Source: Pseudomonadota bacterium (lineage in GTDB: Bacteria > Pseudomonadota > Gammaproteobacteria > Burkholderiales > Sulfuriferulaceae). From it: 35,411 nucleotides of DNA. Location of the stretch: the NCBI GenBank assembly GCA_021786845.1, contig JAJYMO010000093.1:32061-67471 (forward strand), written 5' to 3'. Both the position numbers and the translations under genes were made by a program. This document shows, one piece after another, positions 24,990-34,189 of the stretch. The notes beneath the pieces are model-generated. The model made no database searches. It was not told where the DNA came from and saw only the letters and a list, made by a program, of their open reading frames with translations. Each line of letters opens with the position of its first letter. Position 1 is the stretch's first letter.

Positions 24990-25316
24990 ATGAGCGAGCA
25001 CATTTACTACGTTAGCGACGACACCTTTGAACAGGAAGTTTTGCAATCCCCCTTGCCCGTACTCGTTGACTACTGGGCAGACTGGTGCGGCCCATGCAAA
25101 ATGATTGCACCGATTCTGGATGAAGTTTCCAAAGAATATGCGGGTCGCATTAAAATCGCAAAACTCAACATCGATGACAATCCGGCCACCCCACCAAAAT
25201 TTGGCATTCGCGGCATCCCCACCTTGATGATTTTCAAGAATGGCAGTGTCGAGGCCACCAAAGTAGGTGCCTTGTCCAAATCACAATTGACCGCATTTGT
25301 TGACAGCAATATCTGA
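24990..25316 (+). CDS. trxA: Thioredoxin 1
   Basis: A 108-residue thioredoxin with the redox motif WCGPC (C33, C36), the cis-proline region [14 protein letters not shown] and a typical C-terminal helix. It is the general cytoplasmic disulfide reductase. GAGGAA precedes ATG 24990. It lies directly before rho, a common proteobacterial arrangement. Confidence 0.97.
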   Translation: MSEHIYYVSDDTFEQEVLQSPLPVLVDYWADWCGPCKMIAPILDEVSKEYAGRIKIAKLNIDDNPATPPKFGIRGIPTLMIFKNGSVEATKVGALSKSQLTAFVDSNI

Positions 25317-25331
25317 TTCCGATACGATACG

Positions 25332-25377
25332 CCTGAGCCTCACCGAACAACTTTGCCCATCGCTTCGGCACTCAGGC
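25332..25377 (+). terminator. Weak stem-loop between trxA and rho
   Basis: GCCTGAG and CTCAGGC form a 7-bp stem around a loop of roughly 30 nt, followed by a pyrimidine-rich ACATTTCCCCTCTTC. It could be a weak trxA terminator or part of the rho leader that takes part in Rho autoregulation. Confidence 0.35.
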
Positions 25378-25404
25378 ACATTTCCCCTCTTCTATTCATT
25401 CCGC

Positions 25405-25423
25405 CCATTTTAAATGGCGAGAT
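25405..25423 (+). promoter_or_regulatory. Near-palindrome at the rho ribosome site
   Basis: CGCCCATTTTAAATGGCG lies just upstream of rho and ends in the only GAG-like ribosome-site candidate (GGCGAG), about 12 nt before ATG 25433. Folded, it would cover that site. Rho controls its own leader in other bacteria; a link here is inference. Confidence 0.3.
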
Positions 25424-25432
25424 TTTGCCTAT

Positions 25433-26692
25433 ATGCATCTATCTGATTTAAAACTACTACACGTCACAGAACTTGTGGATATGGCCACGGCCAATGCCAT
25501 CGAAGGCGCCAACCGCCTGCGCAAACAGGAACTTATCTTCGCTTTGCTTAAAAACCAGGCAAAGAAAGGGGTCAGCATTTTTGGTGAAGGCACGCTGGAA
25601 GTATTACCTGACGGTTTCGGTTTCCTCCGTTCCCCTGATACCTCATACCTTGCCAGCCCGGATGACATTTATATTTCCCCATCGCAAATCAGACGTTTCA
25701 ACCTGCACACAGGTGATTCCATCGATGGCGAGATCCGCATCCCCAAAGAGGGTGAGCGTTATTTTGCGCTGGTCAAGGTAGACAAAGTTAACAGCGAACC
25801 ACCAGAAAACGCCAAAAACAAAATTCTGTTTGAAAACCTCACCCCCCTGCACCCCACTCAACCACTGCTACTTGAACGCGATATTCGTGCCGAAGAAAAT
25901 ATTACCGGCCGCATTATCGACATGATTGCACCGATTGGCAAAGGACAGCGTGGACTGTTGGTCGCCAGCCCGAAATCGGGCAAAACAGTCATGCTGCAAC
26001 ACATCGCTCACGCCATTACCAGCAACCACCCTGATGTCATCATGATTGTGCTGCTGATTGATGAACGCCCAGAAGAAGTGACTGAAATGACCCGCTCGGT
26101 ACGTGGCGAAGTCGTGGCCTCAACCTTTGATGAACCTGCCACCCGTCACGTTCAAGTTGCAGAAATGGTCATCGAAAAAGCCAAACGTCTGGTTGAGCAC
26201 AAAAAAGATGTGGTGATTTTACTCGATTCCATTACACGTTTGGCTCGCGCTTACAACACCGTTATCCCGTCTTCGGGCAAGGTACTCACCGGTGGCGTAG
26301 ACGCCAATGCACTACAACGCCCAAAACGCTTCTTTGGCGCCGCACGCAACATTGAAGAAGGTGGATCGCTCACCATCATTGCCACAGCGCTGGTGGATAC
26401 TGGCAGCCGCATGGATGATGTGATCTTTGAAGAATTTAAAGGCACTGGCAACATGGAAATCCATCTTGACCGTCGTATGGCCGAAAAACGCCTTTACCCC
26501 GCCATCAATGTTAACCGTTCCGGCACCCGACGCGAAGAACTGCTCATCAAAGGCGATATTCTGCAAAAAATATGGGTGTTGCGCAAACTGCTCTATCCCA
26601 TGGACGACCTGGAAGCGATGGAATTCCTGCTCGACAAAGTCAAGGCCACCAAATGCAATGCGGACTTTTTTGATTCGATGCGTGGGCGATAA
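25433..26692 (+). CDS. rho: Transcription termination factor Rho
   Basis: A 419-residue hexameric RNA helicase. The N-terminal RNA-binding cold-shock-like domain contains [39 protein letters not shown]. The ATPase core has the P-loop [25 protein letters not shown], the Q/R-loop region [17 protein letters not shown] and [35 protein letters not shown]. It is full length and ends at 26692 beside the relic region. Confidence 0.97.
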   Translation: MHLSDLKLLHVTELVDMATANAIEGANRLRKQELIFALLKNQAKKGVSIFGEGTLEVLPDGFGFLRSPDTSYLASPDDIYISPSQIRRFNLHTGDSIDGEIRIPKEGERYFALVKVDKVNSEPPENAKNKILFENLTPLHPTQPLLLERDIRAEENITGRIIDMIAPIGKGQRGLLVASPKSGKTVMLQHIAHAITSNHPDVIMIVLLIDERPEEVTEMTRSVRGEVVASTFDEPATRHVQVAEMVIEKAKRLVEHKKDVVILLDSITRLARAYNTVIPSSGKVLTGGVDANALQRPKRFFGAARNIEEGGSLTIIATALVDTGSRMDDVIFEEFKGTGNMEIHLDRRMAEKRLYPAINVNRSGTRREELLIKGDILQKIWVLRKLLYPMDDLEAMEFLLDKVKATKCNADFFDSMRGR

Positions 26693-26779
26693 ACCGGTAA
26701 ACGGCAATTAAGGCGTCGGGAAATAATCATCTGGACATTTGCCGTGACTGATTTGCGCACAGGCCACAAAGCAACCCGC

Positions 26780-27230
26780 TTGTGCGAAAAATGGCTGATT
26801 GCGTACCGGAATCGGCGCAGCATCCTCCATGCTGTAGGGTAGGAGCAAAAACCAGGAATTCGATGCGGCGTTTTGGCGGAGATCAGATACCAGGCGGCCG
26901 CAAATCAGACAGTCAGAGACGTTCTGGCGTGATGAAAGATCGTGCCTGGAAGAAGATCGATTGCGGCACGCATCGCGCCACCACTTGCCATTCTTCATGC
27001 GCCAGACCTAACCCGGATTTTGCCTGCGCCTTGGCACGGCGCACACAAAATCCGGGCTAAGACCCGTGACACGACGGGCACTCAAAACCGCCCTTCCATC
27101 GAATCCAGTCAAAACAATCGGGAAAGTCGGCATCATCCGAAAACCACGCCGTAAACCCGGCACGGTTGCGCGAGTAATCAACCCCAGCTTTGGGAGTCTT
27201 GCGTTGAAAGGGATGTTTCTTTGATTCCAT
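26780..27230 (-). pseudogene. Broken IS1595-family transposase
   Basis: Reading the minus strand in three frames recovers an IS1595-type transposase N-terminal half. ATG 27230 opens MESKKHPFQRK, then AGVDYSRNRAGFTAWFSDDADFPDCFDWIRWKGGFECPSCHGS (stop at 27057-27059). Another frame then gives MKNGKWWRDACRNRSS, and a third gives GTIFHHARTSLTV-stop-FAAAWYLISAKT and SYPTAWRMLRRFRYAISHF. These match the zinc-ribbon and helix region usual in the family. Damage includes at least two stops, frameshifts, a small internal deletion, an inserted-looking hairpin, and complete loss of the DDE-type catalytic half. The call rests on remembered family motifs, not a search. Confidence 0.75.
27012..27056. repeat. 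REP-like nested hairpin inside the transposase relic
   Basis: CCCGGATTTTG (27012-27022) and CAAAATCCGGG (27046-27056) form a perfect 11-bp stem. Inside it TGCGCC (27025-27030) pairs with GGCGCA (27038-27043). It interrupts the transposase between the two halves of its zinc ribbon and creates the stop. The TAGCCCGGAT...ATCCGGG pattern resembles REP palindromes that spread in proteobacterial genomes. Confidence 0.6.
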
Positions 27231-27245
27231 TGTTTAATCGTGGTA

Positions 27246-27270
27246 TTACTGTAAACGGCCGAATACCCCA
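27246..27270 (-). mobile_element. Inverted-repeat-like end of the IS1595 relic
   Basis: On the minus strand TGGGGTATTCGGCCGTTTAC and the next bases GTAA-like stretch lie 15 nt upstream of the transposase ATG, the expected place for the terminal repeat. It matches 27761-27785 (plus strand) at 21 of 25 positions, which is the main evidence that it is a repeat end. Confidence 0.55.
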
Positions 27271-27360
27271 CATGATTTATTCAATAACGCCGAACCAAGG
27301 CCTGATTTCAGGGTCACAACATTGCGCTTTCCATTCCATATTTGATGAGGTCAGAGAACC

Positions 27361-27681
27361 GTGAAAATAAAGAATGATTCCAACGGCGGAGTTGCCAACC
27401 ACATTTTACCCACCTCGGCCACAATGACTGGGGTATGCGTCACTGTCATCAGCATCGTTCGTCTTACTGCGGCAACCCGCCATGTCGGCACCATTGTCGA
27501 CACTGTGTTTGCCTTGAATGGGCTGGTCTTTCTGGCCAGCTGCTTCCTTTCCTATATATCCATGCGTCCTCATCCCCTGTCAGCCACGTTCGAAAAATAC
27601 GCGGACATTTTTTTCATGATCGGGTTATTCATGATGGTAATCGGCGGCTTCATGCTGTCTTTCGAGGTTGAACACTTCTAA
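27361..27681 (+). CDS. Small membrane protein of unknown function
   Basis: A 106-residue protein starting at GTG 27361. It has three probable membrane helices: about residues 22-45 (MTGVCVTVISIVRLTAA), 48-68 (VDTVFALNGLVFLASCFLSYISM) and 80-102 (YADIFFMIGLFMMVIGGFMLSF). I do not recognise the family. GAGG and AGAG lie upstream of the start. It sits between two inverted-repeat-like ends, so it may be cargo or simply a resident gene beside insertion scars. Confidence 0.65.
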   Translation: MKIKNDSNGGVANHILPTSATMTGVCVTVISIVRLTAATRHVGTIVDTVFALNGLVFLASCFLSYISMRPHPLSATFEKYADIFFMIGLFMMVIGGFMLSFEVEHF

Positions 27682-27760
27682 GGAACCCAACCCGGTTCTG
27701 AAAGGAGATCATCACCTTGCAGGCCTATTACAACCAGAGGGCATAGAAGCATGCTCTACA

Positions 27761-27785
27761 TGGGGTATTCAGCTATTTACGGTAA
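27761..27785 (+). mobile_element. Lone inverted-repeat-like end near mltA
   Basis: TGGGGTATTCAGCTATTTAC followed by GGTAA matches the repeat at 27246-27270 in opposite orientation (21 of 25). Its outer tip faces left, towards the other tip, so the two cannot be the ends of one element in normal form. No transposase remains on its right, where mltA begins. Confidence 0.5.
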
Positions 27786-27813
27786 ATTTGGGTATCCACG
27801 GGCGTAAAATGTT

Positions 27814-29049
27814 TTATGAAGCGGGTATCGCCTTGGGCAGCAACACCCAAATCTGTCCACTCTGTTTCATTTTTCCCGCCAAACGCCCAGCAACATCTCC
27901 CAAACCAAAATACACATCTGCCCGCACATTACCCCGAATTGCGCCGCCTGTATCTTGCGCCATCATCAAACGATCCATAGGCTGACTTGATAAAGGTTCA
28001 GTGGTGGACAACCAGATTGGCGCGCCCAACGGGATGGCTCGCGGATCAATGGCGACACTGCGCCCAGCAGTTAAAGCCACGCCCAACGCGCCCAAAGGGG
28101 CTGTATCCGGCAAAATTCTAAAAAACACATAACTGGGATTTTGTGCCAACAAATCTGGCAACTGATCAGGATGCGCCTGTCCCCAATCACGGATCGCCTG
28201 CATCGAAACCTGATCTGCGCGCAAATCACCGCGTTCAACCAGCACGCGTCCGATGGCCAGATAGGGATATCCATTCTGATCCGCGTATCCCACCATAATT
28301 TCTTTACCATCGGGCAATTTAATGTGCCCAGAACCCTGTATTTGCAGAAAAAAAGCATCAACCGGATTTTCTAGCCACACCAATTCATGCCCTGCCAGCG
28401 GCCGTATATCACCATCAATTTGCGAGCGGCTCCAATAGGGCACAATCTGATTGCCTTGCAACCGACCGCGCAGGCGCAAACTTTTCAACTCGGGATAGAC
28501 TGCGGAGAGATCAATGGACAACAAATCCGGCGGGGGCGCATACAAAGGCACTGCAAAACGGCTGGTGCGCACCAGGCTGCCTTGCAAAACGGGGGCGTAA
28601 TATCCTGTGAACAGGCCCTGCACACCCCCATCGGCCTGCACAGACTGAAACACATTAAAGTTTGTCTCAAAATAAGCACGCACACTGGTGTCATCAACCG
28701 GATTCAAGCCGTTTGCTATGCCACACACCATTTTCCAATCCGGTTTATTTTTCAATGCAGCACAGGAGGCCAGCCAGGCAGGCCAAGCCGCCAGTTGATG
28801 GTCGGCATCCCAACCCGGCAAATCAGCCCACGTTGCCGGGCGTAAATTAGGGACAACCGGCGGCGCACCAATCTGCTTGGGTGGCAGACACTGAACAGGA
28901 GCAGGGCACAACGTTGCACACGGCGCTGAAACTGCTGTGTTGAGTGGATGAGCGGTTCGCGGGACGGTTGCGCACGCAGCCAAACCCAGCATCATAACAA
29001 GGATACCCAGCATCGGTATTTTAGCACCGGCTTTTGGCAAACGAACCAT
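27814..29049 (-). CDS. mltA: Membrane-bound lytic murein transglycosylase A
   Basis: About 411 residues from ATG 29049. The lipoprotein signal MVRLPKAGAKIPMLGILVMMLGLAAC has an LAAC lipobox. It is followed by a cysteine- and proline-rich linker, the MltA barrel domain (VQGLFTGYYAPVLQGS...FFLQIQGSGHIKLPDG), and a 3D domain with catalytic-type aspartates (MMAQDTGGAIRGNVRADVYFG). It cleaves peptidoglycan at the outer membrane. Longer starts (ATG 29091 or 29136, the latter inside bioD) are possible but fit a lipoprotein leader less well. It is the last gene of the bio cluster. Confidence 0.9.
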   Translation of the reverse strand: MVRLPKAGAKIPMLGILVMMLGLAACATVPRTAHPLNTAVSAPCATLCPAPVQCLPPKQIGAPPVVPNLRPATWADLPGWDADHQLAAWPAWLASCAALKNKPDWKMVCGIANGLNPVDDTSVRAYFETNFNVFQSVQADGGVQGLFTGYYAPVLQGSLVRTSRFAVPLYAPPPDLLSIDLSAVYPELKSLRLRGRLQGNQIVPYWSRSQIDGDIRPLAGHELVWLENPVDAFFLQIQGSGHIKLPDGKEIMVGYADQNGYPYLAIGRVLVERGDLRADQVSMQAIRDWGQAHPDQLPDLLAQNPSYVFFRILPDTAPLGALGVALTAGRSVAIDPRAIPLGAPIWLSTTEPLSSQPMDRLMMAQDTGGAIRGNVRADVYFGLGDVAGRLAGKMKQSGQIWVLLPKAIPAS

Positions 29050-29111
29050 CAAACTTTTCAGCCAAGCTATTTTCCAGTCAGTAAGCACCATAACAGACTG
29101 ATTATTTTGAT

Positions 29112-29783
29112 TCAAATCAAATCCCATTCCAAACATGAGCTGGCCTGTTCTACGTCAGACAGCCACGGCATCACGCCCAATAAAGGCACCATCAAAAGCG
29201 ATTGCAATATTGCCATATTTTCTGCGACAGCCTGCATGTCCGGATCAATCATGTTCGCCACCCAGGCGACCAAAGGCAAACCATCTTGACGTATCGCTCT
29301 GGCAGTCAACAAAGCGTGGTTGATACAACCCAGACGCATGCCCACCACTAACACCACAGGAAAATTGAGCGCACGCGCCAAATCAGCCATTGTTTCGGTC
29401 TCGCTGATGGGTGCATACCAACCTCCAGCGCCTTCTACCACCACCCTATCCGCCTGTTCGCGCAACGCAGCACAAGCGTCGGCGATCACTTTCAAATCAA
29501 TACAATGCCCAAGCTGTCGTGCAGCAATGTGGGGCGATAACGCCACCTCAAACCGGTACGGATTGCGCTGGGCCAAGGGTGCCTGCACCGTACTGGCCGC
29601 AGCAAGGACTTCCACATCTTCCCAGCAGGCTACGCCGTCGCGCATCACGGCACCGGACACCACGGGTTTCATGCCCACCACGCTGTGACCGCGTGCACCC
29701 CAACCGTGCAACAAAGCCGCCGCCACATGGGTTTTACCCACCCCGGTATCTGTTCCGGCAATAAAAAAACCATCCTGATTCAT
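29112..29783 (-). CDS. bioD: Dethiobiotin synthetase
   Basis: About 223 residues. The P-loop is GTDTGVGKT near residues 10-18, followed by GMKPVVSGA, VVEGAGGWYAPISETETMADLARAL and VVGMRLGCINHALLTARAI. It forms the ureido ring of dethiobiotin from diaminopelargonate, CO2 and ATP. I chose ATG 29783 because it gives the family N-terminus; a GTG at 29807 would add eight residues. It follows bioC after about 36 nt. Confidence 0.94.
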   Translation of the reverse strand: MNQDGFFIAGTDTGVGKTHVAAALLHGWGARGHSVVGMKPVVSGAVMRDGVACWEDVEVLAAASTVQAPLAQRNPYRFEVALSPHIAARQLGHCIDLKVIADACAALREQADRVVVEGAGGWYAPISETETMADLARALNFPVVLVVGMRLGCINHALLTARAIRQDGLPLVAWVANMIDPDMQAVAENMAILQSLLMVPLLGVMPWLSDVEQASSCLEWDLI

Positions 29784-29819
29784 TCCAGGGTCCCGTTCAT
29801 GAATCACTGTAGTATACAG

Positions 29820-30725
29820 CTATCCATTAACAGGGCCTAAAACTTGCTCACGTCTGTGCCACACCACAGTTTGCACAGTGTTTTTAGGCTGGGGTTGAGG
29901 ATTGACCCATGCATGGCCATAAACCACCTCGTAAGTCAGCGGCAACCTGCCTTGGTCACGAAACGTTTCCATCGCCGCTTCAAAAGCCTGCCAGCGTGCG
30001 CGACCAGTTAAACCAGGATTACGGCTTTCGTTCACATTGTGCGCACCGATGGCTTTCAAGTCTTGCATCATGCTCGTCAAGCCGGTATAGGTCAACGTGA
30101 TGAACTCCATGTCCATGACCGGATCAGAGAAGCCACTGTGCAACAACAAATCCCCGATGTCGTGCATGTCCACAAAGCGGTTAACGTGCGCATAACCATC
30201 CACGGTCGCAAACGCACTGCGTAACTCTTTGAGCGTGTCTGGGCCAAATGTGGAAAACATCAACAAGCCACCGGGCGCCAACACGCGGCGCAACTCGGAA
30301 AAGCTTACCCGTAAATCGTTGCTCCATTGCAACGCGAGGCCAGACCACACCATGTCCACACTGGCGTCTTGCAAGGGCAGGCTATCCATGTCAGCGCACA
30401 CTGCACCGGTACTCGCATTGCGCCACCGGTTCCAGAATGAGGAAGGGGGACAGGCAATTTTAAGCATTTCCAGGGCCAGATCCAGCGCAATCAAGTGTGC
30501 TTTGGGGTACTGCTGACGCAAACCCTGCACACCATATCCGGTGCCTGCACCAACATCCAGCACCCGTGCGGGTTGGTGGCGAATGTAATCCAAACGCGCC
30601 AGCATGCGGTGGGCAATTTCTCGCTGCAACACTGCGTGGGCGTCATACTGTGTCGCCGCCCGATCAAACGCGCGCCGTACCAGCTGTTTATCAACCCCGG
30701 CACCCAGCGGCTTATCCTGCTCCAT
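29820..30725 (-). CDS. bioC: Malonyl-ACP O-methyltransferase BioC
   Basis: A 301-residue class-I methyltransferase. The SAM motif is VLDVGAGTGYG (residues 55-65), followed by LIALDLALEML, DMDSLPLQDASVDMVWSGLALQW and LAPGGLLMFSTFGPDTLKELRSAF, which is typical of BioC. It methylates malonyl-ACP to prime pimelate synthesis. ATG 30725 has GAGGAA upstream. It lies between bioH and bioD. Confidence 0.95.
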   Translation of the reverse strand: MEQDKPLGAGVDKQLVRRAFDRAATQYDAHAVLQREIAHRMLARLDYIRHQPARVLDVGAGTGYGVQGLRQQYPKAHLIALDLALEMLKIACPPSSFWNRWRNASTGAVCADMDSLPLQDASVDMVWSGLALQWSNDLRVSFSELRRVLAPGGLLMFSTFGPDTLKELRSAFATVDGYAHVNRFVDMHDIGDLLLHSGFSDPVMDMEFITLTYTGLTSMMQDLKAIGAHNVNESRNPGLTGRARWQAFEAAMETFRDQGRLPLTYEVVYGHAWVNPQPQPKNTVQTVVWHRREQVLGPVNG

Positions 30726-30783
30726 AGGTTCCTCTCAATTTCGAAATACCCAAAAAAGACCTTTGTACGATGACTCCGCTTGC

Positions 30784-31539
30784 TCATGCAAAGGTCTTTA
30801 AAAATTCATGCAACACGTCCACAAACCCTGTCGTGTGCGATAAAAACGGCGCATGCGCTGCACCCGCGATCACATGTAAATGCGCATCGGGCAATGCTTG
30901 CGCCATCCACTGCGCCGCACCGGGCGGAACAAGCTGGTCATGCTGACCATGTACCAGCAACGTCGTTTGCTTCAAATCGCCCGCTTGTGCACGCAAATCA
31001 GTGTGTAACAATAACTGCAAACCCGCATGCAACACGTCCGCATCAGGTCGCCCCCGGGCAAACAGTTGCTCGCGCAGAACAGCGAGCGTTTCACGGGCAG
31101 CCGTATCGCCACGCACTTGTAAAGCCAAAAACCGTTTCAGCGTCACTTCATAAGATTGTTCCAGTTCAGCGGAAAATTGTGTGAGTGTCGCCACCGGCAT
31201 GGCGCAAGCCCAATCATTACGCAAGGTAAAACATGGTGTATTGCCTACCAGTACCATACGCCGGACACGCTCAGGTGCGATATGTGCCATACGTTGTGCC
31301 ACCAAGCCACCCAACGACCATGCGCACACATCCATTTGTGCCGGACACTGCGCCAACACAGCTTCAACCAAACCATCCAGCGTATAAGACGTAATAGATG
31401 GGCTGTTCCCATAGCCGGGCAAATCCACTGCCATGCTGGCAAACTGCAAGCGGTGCTGCACACTCGACCACACACCGCCGTGCATCCCCCAGCCGTGTAT
31501 CAGCACCAAAGGACGATCTGCCCCTGTCAGGGTATTCAG
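30784..31539 (-). CDS. bioH: Pimeloyl-ACP methyl ester esterase BioH
   Basis: An alpha/beta hydrolase with LVLIHGWGMHGGVWSSV (oxyanion loop), the nucleophile in CAWSLGGLVAQRMA, the acid in VHGQHDQLVPP and the base in AGAAHAPFLSH, all as in BioH. It removes the methyl group after pimelate synthesis. No ATG or GTG is available after the in-frame stop at 31552-31554. CTG 31539 has AGAGG 6 nt upstream and yields MNTLTGADRPLVLIHG, so I favour this rare start. TTG 31509 is the alternative but would clip the first strand. Confidence 0.9.
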   Translation of the reverse strand: MNTLTGADRPLVLIHGWGMHGGVWSSVQHRLQFASMAVDLPGYGNSPSITSYTLDGLVEAVLAQCPAQMDVCAWSLGGLVAQRMAHIAPERVRRMVLVGNTPCFTLRNDWACAMPVATLTQFSAELEQSYEVTLKRFLALQVRGDTAARETLAVLREQLFARGRPDADVLHAGLQLLLHTDLRAQAGDLKQTTLLVHGQHDQLVPPGAAQWMAQALPDAHLHVIAGAAHAPFLSHTTGFVDVLHEFLKTFA

Positions 31540-31572
31540 ACCAAGCCTCTGTTAATCAATGGCATGGCTAAG

Positions 31573-32739
31573 TTATTTGCCATGAAAGCTCCCCAACGCA
31601 TCCAGCAAGCGCGCCACATCTTGCGTTGTATGCTGTGCAGACAATGTAATACGCAAGCGTCCGGTATTTTCCGGCACAGTAGGTGGGCGTATCGCCGGCA
31701 CCCAGATATGTTGTTGCGCCAGGCGTTCACTGACGGCCAAAGTGGTCGCGTTGCTACCCAAAACCACTGGCTGTATCGGCGTACGGCTGTCCATCAACGG
31801 CCAACCTTGCTGCCGCAACCCCGCGCGCAATTGGGCGATGAGCTCACCCAGTCGCGCACGTTGTGGTGCAGCCCTGGCAATCTCTCGCAAACTGGCGCTG
31901 AGCGCCACGCTCAACACCGGTGGTGCGGCGGTGGTATAAATGTACGTGCGCGCTGTTTGTATCAACCATTCAATCACTTCACTTTCGCCCGCCACGACCG
32001 CACCGGCCACACCGGCGGCTTTGCCCAAAGTAGCCAGATAAATAATGCGTGGCGATTGCACGCCATAATGTTCCAGAATACCCCGACCTGATGCGCCCAG
32101 CACGCCGAAGCCATGCGCGTCATCGATCAGCAACCATGCGTCATATTTTTCACACAGGGCAAGCAAACCGGGCACATCGGCCATATCGCCGTCCATGCTG
32201 AACACCCCGTCCGAAATGACCAGTTTGTCCCGCTGCGTGCAGGCTGACATAGACTGTTCCAGTCCGGCCAAGTCCCGATGCGCAAAGCGTGATACCCTGG
32301 CACGCGACAACAACGCAGCATCGTTCAGTGAGGCATGGTTCAATTTATCCGCGAATACCGCGCCCGTGCGGCCAATCAGTGCCGTGACCACGGCCAGATT
32401 GGCCATGTAACCCGTTGAAAATGACAAAGCAGCCGGGGCGCCCACAAATTCAGCAAACGCCCATTCAAATTCCTGATGCGCTACATGATGACCGCACACC
32501 AGATGAGAAGCCCCTGCGCCCACGCCCATTTTTGGTGCGGCATCACACACCGCAGCAATCAGCGCAGGATGGTTGGCGAGACCAAGGTAATCATTACTGC
32601 AGAACGACAACCACATCTGACCGCTCAAATTGACATATGTCCCTTGCGCGCTTTCCAATACCTGACGGTGACGCAAAGCCCGACTGTCACGCCGCTGTGC
32701 CAAACCAGCACGCAAGCGTTCCAGCGCTGCAAAACTCAT
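31573..32739 (-). CDS. bioF: 8-amino-7-oxononanoate synthase
   Basis: A 388-residue PLP enzyme joining pimeloyl-ACP and alanine. It has [32 protein letters not shown], the aspartate/histidine cluster [13 protein letters not shown] and the PLP lysine K240 in [17 protein letters not shown] 32739 overlaps the bioB end by 4 nt. bioH follows it closely. Confidence 0.96.
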   Translation of the reverse strand: MSFAALERLRAGLAQRRDSRALRHRQVLESAQGTYVNLSGQMWLSFCSNDYLGLANHPALIAAVCDAAPKMGVGAGASHLVCGHHVAHQEFEWAFAEFVGAPAALSFSTGYMANLAVVTALIGRTGAVFADKLNHASLNDAALLSRARVSRFAHRDLAGLEQSMSACTQRDKLVISDGVFSMDGDMADVPGLLALCEKYDAWLLIDDAHGFGVLGASGRGILEHYGVQSPRIIYLATLGKAAGVAGAVVAGESEVIEWLIQTARTYIYTTAAPPVLSVALSASLREIARAAPQRARLGELIAQLRAGLRQQGWPLMDSRTPIQPVVLGSNATTLAVSERLAQQHIWVPAIRPPTVPENTGRLRITLSAQHTTQDVARLLDALGSFHGK

Positions 32740-33707
32740 GCAGCCACACTGGATTCAGCGTAAATGCCAAGTTTATCCAGCAATGCACGATCACGCGTCA
32801 CTTCCGGATTGCCTGTAGTCAGTAACTTCTCGCCGTAAAAAATCGAATTGGCACCCGACAGGAAACACAAAGCCTGCACCGCTTCGCTCATTTCTTGCCG
32901 CCCAGCTGACAACCGCACATGGCTGGCGGGCATTAAAATACGCGCCACGGCAATGGTCCGTACGAATTCCAGCGCATCCAGCGCGGGGGTATCCGCCAGC
33001 GGCGTGCCTTCCACGCGCACCAGCATATTAACCGGCACAGATTCCGGTTGTGGATCCAGATTGGCCAGTTGCGCCAGCAGACCGGCCCGCTGGGTACGGG
33101 ATTCGCCCATGCCCACAATACCGCCACAGCACACATTTAAACCCGCATCACGCACCTGCTCCAAGGTATCCAAACGATCTTGATAGGTGCGTGTGCTAAT
33201 AATTTCGCCATAAAATTCCGGGCTGGTGTCCAGATTGTGGTTGTAATAATCCAAACCGGCGTCTTTCAGTTGATCGGCCTGGCCTGATTTCAACATCCCC
33301 AATGTGGCGCAGGTTTCCAGGCCCAGCGCTTTCACTTCCCGCACCATGTCCAGCACCGGTTCCAAATCACGCTGTTTTGGAGAACGCCAGGCAGCCCCCA
33401 TACAAAAGCGGGTGGCTCCGGCGGCCTTGGCGGCACGCGCCGCATCCAGCACAGCCGCAAGCGGCAACATGGGTTCAGCCTCCACGCTGTCTTCATGCTG
33501 GGCGGATTGGGGGCAATAGCCACAGTCTTCAGAGCAACCGCCCGTCTTAATTGACAGCAAGGTAGACAATTGCACTGTGTTAGGATCAAAATGTGCGCGA
33601 TGTACACCTTGCGCTTGATACAGCAAATCGTTAAAAGGCAGATTAAACAAACTTTCAATTTCAGCGATACGCCACTTGCGCGCACCAATAGGGGTCATTT
33701 CATTCAT
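32736..33707 (-). CDS. bioB: Biotin synthase
   Basis: A 323-residue radical SAM enzyme inserting sulfur into dethiobiotin. The C58-x3-C62-x2-C65 motif ([13 protein letters not shown]) binds the SAM cluster. [14 protein letters not shown] and [15 protein letters not shown] are family signatures, and RLSAGR holds the auxiliary-cluster arginine. Start ATG 33707 has GGAAAG upstream and overlaps the stop of the preceding membrane-protein gene (ATGA). A longer start at 33746 lies inside that gene. Confidence 0.96.
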   Translation of the reverse strand: MNEMTPIGARKWRIAEIESLFNLPFNDLLYQAQGVHRAHFDPNTVQLSTLLSIKTGGCSEDCGYCPQSAQHEDSVEAEPMLPLAAVLDAARAAKAAGATRFCMGAAWRSPKQRDLEPVLDMVREVKALGLETCATLGMLKSGQADQLKDAGLDYYNHNLDTSPEFYGEIISTRTYQDRLDTLEQVRDAGLNVCCGGIVGMGESRTQRAGLLAQLANLDPQPESVPVNMLVRVEGTPLADTPALDALEFVRTIAVARILMPASHVRLSAGRQEMSEAVQALCFLSGANSIFYGEKLLTTGNPEVTRDRALLDKLGIYAESSVAA

Positions 33708-34093
33708 TCGCTTTCCGTTTCCGTTTCCAAAGTAATATCTTGCCAATTTTCACGACCCGCGCGATAAATGTCCCACAGGCCCGCAGGTACCACTACCAAC
33801 ATCATAATTACCCAAATCGCCACTAAACCGTGCCAGTTGCCAAACAGACCATAAATCGGCTGCCCCGCCACCACCATCGCACCTGCTACGCCATAAAACC
33901 TGTAACCGGATATACGGTTGTAGTACACTGTGCGCGGATTGGGGTGGTGCGCAATAGAAGCGTAGGTGAAGATGGATGCCGCAATCCAGAGCATCAACAA
34001 TGGCGCAATGATGGTCGCAATGATACTGGCAATGTTGAACAACCGTGCCGCGAACAGGGCGCTGCGACCCGAAACAGTGCGATCCGTGATCAT
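33704..34093 (-). CDS. Small membrane protein, first gene of the bio cluster
   Basis: A 129-residue protein with about three hydrophobic helices ([71 protein letters not shown]) and an acidic tail (TLETETESE). The family is not recognised. Its stop overlaps the bioB ATG, so biotin genes appear to be translated from the same message. A role in biotin or precursor transport cannot be claimed from the sequence, and the pairing may be only positional. It is divergent from comF, with 96 nt between them. Confidence 0.75.
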   Translation of the reverse strand: MITDRTVSGRSALFAARLFNIASIIATIIAPLLMLWIAASIFTYASIAHHPNPRTVYYNRISGYRFYGVAGAMVVAGQPIYGLFGNWHGLVAIWVIMMLVVVPAGLWDIYRAGRENWQDITLETETESE

Positions 34094-34189
34094 TATTTAT
34101 CCAGTAGATTTTAACATACCGATTTTGCCTGATTTGGCGACATTGGTCAAGAATGCGCACCAGACCAATTAAACATCTGAGTAAATTTT

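Noticed and set aside
26695-26712. Second end of the IS1595 relic just after rho
   Set aside because: Only a 9-base match (GCCGTTTAC) to the other end, and in the wrong orientation, so it is likely chance.
26708-26998. 96-codon minus-strand open frame after rho
   Set aside because: It mixes transposase sequence in the right frame (MKNGKWWRDACRNRSS) with out-of-frame sequence. It is a by-product of the broken IS1595 transposase.
27012-27056. Integron attC site
   Set aside because: The hairpin is flanked by similar TAAC/TAAG bases but lacks complementary RYYYAAC and GTTRRRY ends, and there is no integrase or cassette array.
27668-27985. 105-codon plus-strand frame downstream of the small membrane protein
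   Set aside because: Most of it is antisense to the conserved C-terminus of mltA, and it has no family features.
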